From Spirochaetales bacterium (GTDB taxonomy: Bacteria; Spirochaetota; Spirochaetia; SZUA-6; JAFGRV01), in NCBI GenBank assembly GCA_016935735.1, contig JAFGQK010000057.1, positions 1-64,000 on the forward strand: DNA of 64,000 nt, given 5' to 3'. The stretch's first letter is position 1; each line of letters starts with the position of its first letter. Below the pieces are notes generated by a model. The model was not told where the DNA came from. It searched no databases and saw nothing but the letters and a program-made list of their open reading frames with translations. Made by a program: the position numbers and the translations under genes. Positions 1-7,954 of the stretch are shown here, in pieces.

Positions 1-9
1 ATCAATCTT

Positions 10-64
10 CACTAATCCTATCCCTATTTTAGTGTAAATGAGTGAGGATTAGTGGTTTTTTTTT
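10..64 (+). terminator. Rho-independent terminator of an upstream plus-strand gene
   Basis: A 10-bp perfect inverted repeat (CACTAATCCT at 10-19, AGGATTAGTG at 45-54) is followed by a run of nine T at 56-64. The loop is long (25 nt), but the T tract gives the polarity. It should end transcription of a gene that lies left of the window. Confidence 0.6.
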
Positions 65-156
65 AAGAAGTAAGTGAACTATTAAAAGAAACCTTCATGA
101 AAATAAAAATTTGTCAAGAGGTACTGCCTGATTGGAAATTCCCACCCCATTGTAAC

Positions 157-201
157 GTGTTCAACACAGTTAAACCCCAATGGTAATTCTAATAAGGTGG
201 T
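157..201. repeat. Palindromic element copy 1 (intergenic, decayed)
   Basis: The core TTCAAC-ACA-GTTAAA at 160-174 is followed by a tail that ends in AAGGTGG. It aligns over about 40 bp with the elements found inside the PKS genes (see 33601, 57141 and 58399). It is the only copy seen outside a coding region, and one arm of its stem has drifted. Confidence 0.5.
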
Positions 202-217
202 GCGGTTTTATTCATGA

Positions 218-276
218 AAAGGTGAATTGTTGTCAAGCAGAATTCTAAAAATTCTGCTTGACAACAATTCACCTTT
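218..276. repeat. 27-bp perfect inverted repeat (long hairpin)
   Basis: The arms 218-244 and 250-276 are exact reverse complements around a 5-nt loop. A further four pairs (212-215 with 277-280) form past a 2-nt bulge. No T tract follows, so it is unlikely to be a simple terminator. It lies directly after the palindromic element at 157-201 and just upstream of the methyltransferase gene. It could be a small non-autonomous element or a structured regulatory site. Confidence 0.7.
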
Positions 277-286
277 ATGATATATA
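258..286 (+). promoter_or_regulatory. Possible sigma70-type promoter
   Basis: A perfect -35 hexamer (TTGACA, 258-263) is followed after 17 bp by TATATA (281-286, 4 of 6 matches). It is about 40 bp before the methyltransferase start. The -35 box lies in the right arm of the long hairpin, so structure could influence its use. This is a sequence match only. Confidence 0.35.
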
Positions 287-325
287 TGGAATATCTGCAA
301 TTTAGTTATTTTTTAAATTAAGAAA

Positions 326-946
326 ATGGAAATAATTGAATTTGAGAATAAAAAAAAGTATACGGAGAAGCATAAGCGTAAATATACAAAATTTGCAGAT
401 TTTTATGATAAACTTATCTATAAAGCACCCGCATACCGAAGGTGGCTCGAAAAAACCCTTGCCTATATAACCGGTAAAAGGATCCTGGAAGTGGCTTTCG
501 GCACCGGATATCTTATGAGCAGGTATGCGAATCGGTACGAGGTATTCGGACTGGATAATAATGAAGCGATGCGTGATATAACCGCAAACCGGCTTAAAGC
601 ACTTGGTTTATCCGCAGAACTTGCTATTGGTGATGTGGAACAGATTCCATATCAGAACGGTTTTTTCGACTGCGTCCTCTGCACATTCGGATTCAGCAAT
701 TTCCCCGATGGACCAGCCGCTTTAAAGGAAATGCTGCGAGTCATAAAACCCGGCGGCAGACTTATTATGCTTGATATGAATTACCCGAAAAAATTTCATG
801 TAGTGGCCAATTTTCTTATTTTATTCTATAAGTCAGAATGTATCATTCGCGACATTTCCGGAATATTCGATTCATTTAAACTCACTTACAGTGATATGGA
901 GATCGGCGGGTTCGGAACCGTACACCTGTATATCGTCGATAAATAA
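326..946 (+). CDS. Class I SAM-dependent methyltransferase (UbiE/Methyltransf_11 type)
   Basis: The 206-residue protein has a Rossmann SAM-binding fold. Motif I (LEVAFGTGYL) lies at about residues 54-63, an acidic ribose-binding motif (GLDNNEAM) at about 75-82, an adenine-pocket motif (GDVEQIP) near 112, and the post-motif segment LRVIKPGGRLIMLD near 150. These features are typical of small-molecule methyltransferases such as UbiE/MenG; the substrate cannot be read from sequence. The ribosome binding site before ATG 326 is weak. It is the first gene of the plus-strand group, 87 nt before the 37-codon peptide gene, and could modify that peptide or act independently. Confidence 0.8.
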   Translation: MEIIEFENKKKYTEKHKRKYTKFADFYDKLIYKAPAYRRWLEKTLAYITGKRILEVAFGTGYLMSRYANRYEVFGLDNNEAMRDITANRLKALGLSAELAIGDVEQIPYQNGFFDCVLCTFGFSNFPDGPAALKEMLRVIKPGGRLIMLDMNYPKKFHVVANFLILFYKSECIIRDISGIFDSFKLTYSDMEIGGFGTVHLYIVDK

Positions 947-1033
947 ACTCCGCAAAAAGCAGAATAAATAGTATATATTTATTCTTTTAAGAAAAAGGTA
1001 ATGTAACCAGAAACCTTGAGAAAGGAGGTAATT

Positions 1034-1147
1034 ATGAAGTACAGGAATAATGCCAGGGATTCCGCTAAAGGATCTACTGGTCTTCGGTATGTCTGGGCAG
1101 CAGCTGCTGCAATTGCTGGAACTAATACTGGAAGGAGTATTGTATAA
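1034..1147 (+). CDS. Small peptide, candidate RiPP precursor (37 residues)
   Basis: This short reading frame has an almost ideal ribosome binding site (AAAGGAGG at 1021-1028, five bases before ATG 1034) and ends at TAA 1145-1147. The peptide is basic and polar at the N-terminus (residues 1-18 include K, R, N and D). A Gly/Ala/Thr-rich C-terminal half contains VWAAAAAIAG at residues 20-29 and then TNTGRSIV. It has three Ser, four Thr and no Cys. It resembles no named precursor that I know. Its position just before a terminator-like hairpin and a YcaO gene, and after a methyltransferase gene, suggests a modified peptide. Translation is likely; the precursor role is inference. Confidence 0.55.
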   Translation: MKYRNNARDSAKGSTGLRYVWAAAAAIAGTNTGRSIV

Positions 1148-1180
1148 GGAAGAATACGGTAGGAAATTTTGCAATGTAAA

Positions 1181-1217
1181 AAAAGGGAGGGAAACACATG
1201 GTTCTCTCCCTTTTATA
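1181..1217 (+). terminator. Terminator or attenuator between peptide gene and YcaO gene
   Basis: The arms AAAAGGGAGGGAA (1181-1193) and TTCTCTCCCTTTT (1202-1214) pair with one mismatch around a short loop. The descending arm ends in TTTT and then ATA. It lies 33 nt after the peptide stop. A leaky terminator here would give much more peptide mRNA than YcaO mRNA, as often seen when a precursor is needed in excess over its enzyme. Confidence 0.6.
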
Positions 1218-1309
1218 CTATGAAGATCTGATTTCTGTTTGTTTCATTAAAAAATCCGGTCTTATTTATATTTGAAGGAGTATATAAAGAGGATTTCATT
1301 ATATGAGGA

Positions 1310-1455
1310 CTTCTAAAACACCATTTTTAGAAGTTTCCTTGAAATCGTGAAGAACGAATAATTTCCTTGATTCTTCATACTAAAAGAAATTATTCGTTCA
1401 TCAAGGCAGCTCTAAAAATTTCCTTTAGTACTAAAAAAGTGTTTTTCAAGCTGCC
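1310..1455. repeat. Long imperfect palindrome upstream of the YcaO gene
   Basis: Several nested inverted repeats fold this stretch back on itself. The outer arms (1310-1330 against 1431-1450) match at most positions. The inner arms GAACGAATAATTTC (1352-1365) and GAAATTATTCGTTC (1386-1399) are perfect over 14 bp. A local hairpin is also possible at 1310-1318/1325-1333, and GGCAGCT (1405-1411) pairs with AGCTGCC (1449-1455). This fits a MITE-like element or a structured leader. It fills most of the gap between the terminator and the YcaO gene. Confidence 0.55.
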
Positions 1456-1478
1456 AATATATAATTGAGGTATAAACT

Positions 1479-3356
1479 ATGTTTGAAGAACTGAAACGCC
1501 CCTATAAATGCAACGATCCATTGGGCACGATCGATAGAGTCAGGGATATTTTATCATCCATTGACCTGTTTGTTTATGAATCCAGCTGGTGTCATCCATA
1601 TAAAGAAGTATATTCTGTCAGTATCATGAGTGAGAACGAACAGGGTCACTTTAGAACCAATGGTAAGGGAAGGTCACGGCAATTCTGTCTTGCCAGTGCA
1701 TATGCCGAATATATGGAAAGGATTCAGAATGGAATGATTTCCAATGATTCATATTCGCGTTTATTTCTGAACAAACTCAAACAGGAAACTGGTTTCTTTT
1801 TTTTCCCGGATGAAAAGTTAATGACCCGGGAGGAGTTCGAAGCACTTCCTCAAGAATATCTGAACGATATATTCGTTGGTATTGATCAACGTCCGGCTAT
1901 CGAAAAATATTTTAACAGACTGAAGGAAAATGGCTATAAGGGTTGTATTTCTGTTCCTTTCCGGGACATCATCAATAATTGTACAATTTACCTTCCTCAT
2001 AATTTTACCCAGATGCTTTCCGGTTCCAATGGTATGGCCGCGGGAAATACATTTCACGAGGCTGTTTTCCAGGCGCTTTGTGAACTACTGGAACGTTATA
2101 GCGCTTCTATTATTTATTATAATCAGCTGACTCCCCCAACTATTGACAGAGAAATACTTAAAAGGTTTCCAGGGGAATATGGTATTATCGAAGATATCGA
2201 GAGATCGGGTGAATACGAGGTGTATATAAAGGATTTTTCCTGCGATAAACACCTGCCAAGCATCGGCACCCTTATAATTAACCGGAAAGAAAAAAAATAT
2301 AAACTCAATGTCGGTTCTGATACCTATTTTCCAGTCGCCCTGAGCCGCAGTTTAACAGAGATTATGCAGGGTATGAATACCAATCTGGATTTTACCAGGA
2401 GCCTGCTGCCTATCCCGGAAAAGGAGCATGATTATTTTATAAAAGATGATGTGGATTCAAGAAAAAAACGATATGGAGAATACCTGAAATTCACGGTCAA
2501 TGGTTTGGGTGTTTTCCCGAAGACTCTGTTCAATACTAAAGAAAGCTATTCGTTTGACCTGGAAACCTTTACTCCCTGTGCTTCTTACGAGGAGGAGGGA
2601 GAAAGACTGATTGGTCTTATAAAGGGACTTGGACACAATATTTATATAAGGAATTGTTCATTTTTAGGATTTCCAACATGCTATATTTATATTCCTTACA
2701 TCTCTCCGCTCGGAAAAAAGACACAGGCAAGTATCAATTTTACGGGTATGCATTCTGCCGATAAACTCGAGGATTTATTTTTCACCGGATCTTACATTAA
2801 AAAGACAGAGAATGGGGGTCAAAAGGCCTTTTTAACGGATAAAAAAATTCTTTCCGATATCACTCTCATATTGAACAATTATCCTGATAGTAAATTATGT
2901 GATATATTACGATTGGAATTTTTAGAAGATTCAGATATGTCCACTATGCCCGTATCTTTTATTCTGACACTGTTCTGGTCTAAACTCGGTAATTATTCAC
3001 AAGCTGCAAGAAATTTGGGTTTGTTCATGGCTGCAACGAATAACGAGAACGACGATTACTATAAAGCGATTTTGCAATACCTGCATCATAAAACGGAACA
3101 TCTGGATGATACACTCATTCAATTAAAGATGCAGCAATCGGGTCATGACCACGACTTGATTGAAGAAATCATAAATACGTTCAATGATGAAAAAAAATTA
3201 TTCAGTGGAATACAATTTCCTCTTTGCCCCGATTGTCATTGTTGTCAGTTGAAAGATCAATGCATGACAACAAACAAGGTAAACTTATCAAAGAAGCTTA
3301 TTAAGGCAATGCATCCTGTATCTGCAGCTGATGTAATTCATCAGAATTCTCAATAA
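1479..3356 (+). CDS. YcaO-domain protein, candidate RiPP cyclodehydratase
   Basis: YcaO enzymes use ATP to activate a peptide backbone amide, giving azolines, thioamides or amidines. This 625-residue protein shows the family signatures: TNGKG at about 60-64 followed by ASAYAEYMER (about 72-81), and SGSNGMAAGN at 181-190 followed by QALCELLERY (about 198-207), whose acidic residues bind Mg-ATP in the family. The overall plan, with a helical repeat-like C-terminal third, is closer to Escherichia coli YcaO than to the LazBF-type fusions. The motif CPDCHCCQLKDQC near 583-595 is an unusual cysteine cluster that may bind metal. Start: GAGGT lies 8 nt before ATG 1479. No TfuA or E1-like partner is visible nearby. 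The peptide gene at 1034 is the obvious candidate substrate; a ribosomal-protein role like that proposed for E. coli YcaO is the alternative. Confidence 0.8.
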   Translation: MFEELKRPYKCNDPLGTIDRVRDILSSIDLFVYESSWCHPYKEVYSVSIMSENEQGHFRTNGKGRSRQFCLASAYAEYMERIQNGMISNDSYSRLFLNKLKQETGFFFFPDEKLMTREEFEALPQEYLNDIFVGIDQRPAIEKYFNRLKENGYKGCISVPFRDIINNCTIYLPHNFTQMLSGSNGMAAGNTFHEAVFQALCELLERYSASIIYYNQLTPPTIDREILKRFPGEYGIIEDIERSGEYEVYIKDFSCDKHLPSIGTLIINRKEKKYKLNVGSDTYFPVALSRSLTEIMQGMNTNLDFTRSLLPIPEKEHDYFIKDDVDSRKKRYGEYLKFTVNGLGVFPKTLFNTKESYSFDLETFTPCASYEEEGERLIGLIKGLGHNIYIRNCSFLGFPTCYIYIPYISPLGKKTQASINFTGMHSADKLEDLFFTGSYIKKTENGGQKAFLTDKKILSDITLILNNYPDSKLCDILRLEFLEDSDMSTMPVSFILTLFWSKLGNYSQAARNLGLFMAATNNENDDYYKAILQYLHHKTEHLDDTLIQLKMQQSGHDHDLIEEIINTFNDEKKLFSGIQFPLCPDCHCCQLKDQCMTTNKVNLSKKLIKAMHPVSAADVIHQNSQ

Positions 3357-3440
3357 TGCCCGAAAAGCTTACATTCAAAGCATACTGGCAGGGTATGTGC
3401 TATTTCCACCCCGGGGATTTAAACATCAATTTGAATTACA

Positions 3441-4208
3441 TTAATTCCCAAATAACTCTTCAATTTTATGTAACACTTCAGGCTGTGTAAAAGTTAATCT
3501 ATGCATTTCCAATTCTTTTTTAATAGCATTATCTATTTCATTTAAAATATCGGCATTCAGATTATTCTTAAGTAATTTAAGAGACAGGAGAGATTTATCA
3601 ACAAAATTCCTGGCAATTTCGACTGCAAGCTGCATCACATTCTGTTTATCAACTATTCTTACCGGAGCACCCAGTTCCTTTAGTTCCTTACCATAATAAT
3701 TTCTCGCCGACATCAGCATTTCTGTTCCAAGTTGCCGTCCGAATTTCTTGGGAATAATATAAGTGGCACCCATACCGGGGGTAAAACCATACTTCATAAA
3801 ATTCGCACTGTAAATACACTGTTCACTTAAAATTATAATGTCTGCAAAACATCCCAGTGCCAAACCGCCCCCCAGGGCATGTCCCTGCATGGCAGCAATT
3901 ACCGGAATTTCACATTGTAGAAAAATGTCATGGAATCTCTTATCTGTAAATTGCACCCCTCCCTGGCCTTCCTCCTTGCCAATACCTTTATGCAGCCCTA
4001 TAAGTTCATCCTTGGTCCCGCCACAGCAAAAATAGTTATCATAGCCGTGGACAATTACTACTTTTAACGTACTGTCATTTGCTATTGTATCAAAAACGCT
4101 TCTTATTCCATCAATAAAACGAAAAGAAAATGTATTCTTGTATTCTTTCTCTTCTAAAGCCACAAAAGCAATAGCATCATCTTTATACAATCTTACTACA
4201 TTATCCAC
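3441..4208 (-). CDS. pksI: PksI-type enoyl-CoA hydratase/isomerase (ECH2, beta-branching decarboxylase)
   Basis: This 255-residue crotonase-fold protein has the oxyanion-hole segment AMQGHALGGGLALG. It also has FTPGMGATYIIPKKFG, which is characteristic of PksI/BaeI/CurF-ECH2 homologues. In HMGS cassettes ECH2 decarboxylates the 3-methylglutaconyl-ACP made by ECH1 and so sets the beta-alkyl branch. The gene starts with GTG at 4206-4208, preceded by AAGGA-type sites. It is the last gene of the minus-strand operon and converges with the YcaO gene. Its partner ECH1 lies 6.5 kb upstream, separated by radical SAM genes, whereas the two are usually adjacent. Confidence 0.85.
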   Translation of the reverse strand: MDNVVRLYKDDAIAFVALEEKEYKNTFSFRFIDGIRSVFDTIANDSTLKVVIVHGYDNYFCCGGTKDELIGLHKGIGKEEGQGGVQFTDKRFHDIFLQCEIPVIAAMQGHALGGGLALGCFADIIILSEQCIYSANFMKYGFTPGMGATYIIPKKFGRQLGTEMLMSARNYYGKELKELGAPVRIVDKQNVMQLAVEIARNFVDKSLLSLKLLKNNLNADILNEIDNAIKKELEMHRLTFTQPEVLHKIEELFGN

Positions 4209-4286
4209 CGGTTTTCCTTACTCCTTCTATCGCTTTTTTTAATAAATATATCGTGTGTGATAATATCAGAAATGTAATGAATAAAT

Positions 4287-5906
4287 TCAACCGAGGCAGG
4301 CTTCTTTTAGTTTATTCCAGACTTCAGTACTTACACTACGCAGTTTAGGGTTTATCAATCTTTCTTTTACTCCTGAATTAAAGGCGATGAGTATGTCTTT
4401 TATCTGCTTTGCATTCATTCCCCAATTATAAAGCAAAAGGGAATCAAAATCAAAAACCGGCAAATAAATGGAATTTTGTATACTTAAAAACGCTTTATCA
4501 ATAATTTTCATCGCTGTTTTTGAATCCATTGTGGCATGTGACCAGACAAGGCTGTTACCTTTTATTTTATATTTATCTTTTTGCTCGAAAATCGGGGATG
4601 AAGTCAGGCATATCCACGGATTCAGCCTGTAATAAGTGGGCCGGTATGTCTCAATAAACCGGATTGTATCTTGAGCTGTTTCTTCCGTTTCACCGGGAAA
4701 GCCGATAATGAATGAGCAGCAATTCTCAATCCCGTACTTATTAAGTAACTCCAGTCCTTTTATATAGCCTTCGACTGTGGCTTTTTTATTCATGTTATCC
4801 AGGATCTTTTGATTGGCAGATTCTGTCCCCAAAAGGACACCATAACATCCGCTTTCCTTCATGAGTTCGGTGGTCTCCTGATCAAGAAACTGGCAGCGCA
4901 GGAATGAGATCCATTTAAAATTATATTTTTTTCTTATCATGAGCTTTAAAATTTCCTTGAATCTTTTTACAGGAAAATTAAATGTATCATCGGTAAACAG
5001 TAAATGCTTGACTTTTCCCATGCTGTATATCAGATCTAATTCTTTCTCCACAGCCTGCACACTTATTGTCTGATACTTTCCTGCTATTGTGTGGTAATCA
5101 CAAAATGCGCAGGAAAACGGGCAGGAAATACAGGTTCTAACAATTGTTACAGGGCTGATATGTGATGAATAAAGGGACCAGTCAACGGTATTTTCCTCGA
5201 GCGTATTTTTCTCGGGCTGGAACTCGTTCCTTTTATATTCATTATGATCTTTATAAATGATGTTCTTTATTCGATTATACGGTGAGTTCCCTTTTAAAGC
5301 AGTAAGAATCTCGGTTAATGCTGTTTCTCCCTGAATATTGACCACATAGAAATCGGCATTGATGGTGTTGAGAAACTTTTTTAACGACTTTTCAGGCAAG
5401 GCCTGTATTTTTTTTAATATGAATGGTCCCCCGGCAATTATTTTCACTTTACTATTGTGTTTTTTTATGAAATCGACAATCTCTTTTATCGGAGCCGCAT
5501 CTTCATAGAAAGTGGTCGTAATGGCCACGGTGAGAATATCTTCATTCTTTAATTTTTCCGATAGTTTTTCCTTTTCTTTATTGAATGAATTTACATAATC
5601 GTAAGTAAAACCTCTTCTATTCAGATATGTACCCAGATAAGCAATGGTCGAACTGAAAATAGAACCTTTTTCTTTTGCCATGCCCCCATTTCCGTTATAA
5701 TGCTTCTCTACTATATCATGTATGGAGAATGGTTCATTATTATATCGAATCCAGCTGTATTGAATAAATTTATACATCATATACAGTTCGCTGTTAAACG
5801 GCAAAAAATTAAGTATTTCCGGCAGTTTCAGCCCCTCGAACAGCTTAAGAAGCGGCTTCACACTCTTTAGCTTTATTTCGTTATAGCCAATAAAAAGACA
5901 ATCCAT
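4287..5906 (-). CDS. Radical SAM protein, cobalamin-binding type, paralogue 1
   Basis: An N-terminal alpha/beta domain (about residues 1-200) resembles the B12-binding domain of class B radical SAM enzymes, including a segment with AGGPFIL. It is followed by a radical SAM barrel with the [4Fe-4S] motif CPFSCAFC near residue 260 and a GFPGETEET motif near 410. The canonical DxHxxG cobalamin signature is not evident, so cobalamin may bind base-off without histidine or not at all. I chose ATG 5904-5906 (539 residues) because GGGAGGT lies 9 nt upstream; an ATG eight codons earlier has no binding site. Such enzymes usually methylate unactivated carbons or rearrange substrates. The close paralogue lies immediately upstream. 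Confidence 0.75.
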   Translation of the reverse strand: MDCLFIGYNEIKLKSVKPLLKLFEGLKLPEILNFLPFNSELYMMYKFIQYSWIRYNNEPFSIHDIVEKHYNGNGGMAKEKGSIFSSTIAYLGTYLNRRGFTYDYVNSFNKEKEKLSEKLKNEDILTVAITTTFYEDAAPIKEIVDFIKKHNSKVKIIAGGPFILKKIQALPEKSLKKFLNTINADFYVVNIQGETALTEILTALKGNSPYNRIKNIIYKDHNEYKRNEFQPEKNTLEENTVDWSLYSSHISPVTIVRTCISCPFSCAFCDYHTIAGKYQTISVQAVEKELDLIYSMGKVKHLLFTDDTFNFPVKRFKEILKLMIRKKYNFKWISFLRCQFLDQETTELMKESGCYGVLLGTESANQKILDNMNKKATVEGYIKGLELLNKYGIENCCSFIIGFPGETEETAQDTIRFIETYRPTYYRLNPWICLTSSPIFEQKDKYKIKGNSLVWSHATMDSKTAMKIIDKAFLSIQNSIYLPVFDFDSLLLYNWGMNAKQIKDILIAFNSGVKERLINPKLRSVSTEVWNKLKEACLG

Positions 5907-6020
5907 ACTTTTGTTACCTCCCTGGTTCATTTAACAAACCTTTTTAATTAGTTTTCTTGAGTACTGATATTTTTGCATTCAATTACACATATCACCGGCA
6001 GTGATAATGACACTAGAAAT

Positions 6021-7652
6021 TTACTGAATAGATTGAGACATGGCGGCTTGTTTAAGTTTATTATAAATTTCAATACTTACACTGCGCTTTCCGGGGTCTC
6101 TTAATTTTTCTTTTACACCTGCATCAAAGGCGATCTGCATGTCCGCTACCTGGTCCTGATTCATTCCCCAGTTATAATACGCAAGGGAATCAAAGTCAAA
6201 AATCGGTGCATAAAAGGAATTTTTTATATTCATTATCGCATCATCAATAATTCTTGCCGCGGTTTTTGCATCCATTGTCGCATGCGACCAGACATGTCCC
6301 TCTCCTTTTATTTTATATTTATCCTTTTGTTTGTAAATCGGGGACGCGGGCAGGCATACCCAGGTACTCATCCGGTAAAAATTAGGCCGGTACTTCTCAA
6401 TAAAATCAATTGTTTCTCTGGCTGTTTCTTCCGTTTCACCCGGAAAGCCAATAATGAATGAGGCACAATTATAAATATTATATTTATTGAGCAAATCCAG
6501 TCCTTTTATATAACCTTCGACAGTAGCTTCCTTATTCATGTTATCCAGGATTTTCTGACTCCCGGATTCAGTTCCCAATAGAACACCATCACAATTGCTT
6601 TCCTTCATTAATTCCATGGTCTCTGAATCAAGGAACTGGCAGCGCAGAAATGAATACCATTTAAAATTATATTTTTTTCTTATCATCAACTTTAAAATTT
6701 CCTTAAACCTTTTTACGGGAAAATTAAACGTATCATCAGTAAATAATAGATACTTTACTCTCCCGGTGTTATATATCATATCCAATTCTTTCTCCACAGC
6801 TTCCACACTCATTGCCTGATACTTTCCTCCTATTTTGTGGAAATCACAAAATGCACAGGAAAACTGGCAGGACACACAGGTTCTTACAATTTGTAGTGGG
6901 GTTATACTCGATGAAAAAAGGGACCAGTCAATGGTATTTTCCTCGATTTTATTTTTTTCAGGTTCAAACTCGTTCCTTTTATATTGATTATGATCTTTAT
7001 AGATGATGTTCTTTATTTGATCATACGGCAAATTACCCTTTATGGCACGTAAAATCTCGGTTAATGCCGTTTCTCCCTGAATATTGACCACATAGAAATC
7101 TGCATTGATGGTGTTAAGAAACCTTTTCAAAGACCTTCGAGGCAAACCCTGCACCTGGTTCAATATGTATGGTCCTCCGGCTATTATTTTCACTTTCCTG
7201 TTGTATTTTTTTATAAAATCCACGATCTCCTTTATCGGTTCCACCTGCTGATAGAAAGTGGTAGAAATGGCCACGGTCAGAAGGTCTTCGTTTTTTAATT
7301 TCTCCGACAGTTCTTCCTTTTCTTCATTAAATGAATTGACATAATCAAAGGTAAAACCCCTTCTATTCAGATATGTACCCAGGTAGGCAATGGTAGGACT
7401 GAAAATAGCGTTACTTTTCTTTTTCATGGGGCCATTACCAAGATAATACTCCTCTACGATATTATCTATGGAGAGTGGTTCATTCTTATATCGTATCCAG
7501 CTGTAGTAAATAGCCTTGTATAACATATACAATTCGCTGTTAATCGGAAAAGTTTTAAATAGTTGCGGTAGTTTTAGCGCCTCGATTAGTTTAATAATCG
7601 ACTTTACATGTTTTAACTTTTTCTCATTATAACCAATAATAAGACAATCCAT
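6021..7652 (-). CDS. Radical SAM protein, cobalamin-binding type, paralogue 2
   Basis: This 543-residue protein has the same architecture as its downstream neighbour: an N-terminal B12-binding-like domain and the radical SAM motif CQFSCAFC near residue 261. The two align without large gaps and share long identical stretches (for example KRGFTFDYVNSF-type and PVKRFKEILKLMIRKKYNFK segments), which suggests a fairly recent tandem duplication. A strong site (AAGGAGG) precedes ATG 7650-7652. The noncoding segments upstream of both genes share TTCTTGAGTA and CTGATATTTTT, so the duplication included flanking DNA. The substrate is unknown; action on the polyketide of this operon is likely from context. 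Confidence 0.75.
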   Translation of the reverse strand: MDCLIIGYNEKKLKHVKSIIKLIEALKLPQLFKTFPINSELYMLYKAIYYSWIRYKNEPLSIDNIVEEYYLGNGPMKKKSNAIFSPTIAYLGTYLNRRGFTFDYVNSFNEEKEELSEKLKNEDLLTVAISTTFYQQVEPIKEIVDFIKKYNRKVKIIAGGPYILNQVQGLPRRSLKRFLNTINADFYVVNIQGETALTEILRAIKGNLPYDQIKNIIYKDHNQYKRNEFEPEKNKIEENTIDWSLFSSSITPLQIVRTCVSCQFSCAFCDFHKIGGKYQAMSVEAVEKELDMIYNTGRVKYLLFTDDTFNFPVKRFKEILKLMIRKKYNFKWYSFLRCQFLDSETMELMKESNCDGVLLGTESGSQKILDNMNKEATVEGYIKGLDLLNKYNIYNCASFIIGFPGETEETARETIDFIEKYRPNFYRMSTWVCLPASPIYKQKDKYKIKGEGHVWSHATMDAKTAARIIDDAIMNIKNSFYAPIFDFDSLAYYNWGMNQDQVADMQIAFDAGVKEKLRDPGKRSVSIEIYNKLKQAAMSQSIQ

Positions 7653-7954
7653 AAGTTTATTTCCTCCTTGTTTAGTTTAATAAAATTCTTTTCATCAATC
7701 TTCTTGAGTATTAAAATATAATTATTGAAAAATTGATTTCTATACTGATATTTTTACCTACATTCGAAGCATATCATCAGCGGGAGTATATCAGGTGTCC
7801 GGGGAATTCGTCTATTGAAACAATTCATTTACTGCATCCTGGGTATTTGTTATAAAAATGCATTCGTTATCCTTGTTATCTCCTTTGGGATTCGGATAAA
7901 GCGGGCATTTAGATTTCTTTACTCTTGTTTATTGCAGGGCCACAGAATTATAAA
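7653..7954. other. Intergenic stretch with no gene
   Basis: No reading frame with a ribosome binding site is visible. The segment nearest the radical SAM gene (about 7700-7795) resembles the shorter spacer at 5931-6020 and probably arose with the gene duplication. I see no terminator or promoter that I can support. Confidence 0.5.

Noticed and set aside
872..1197. Minus-strand frames that overlap the 37-codon peptide gene
   Set aside because: They lack a ribosome binding site and any known domain, and overlap a plus-strand frame with an excellent site and a terminator oriented with it.
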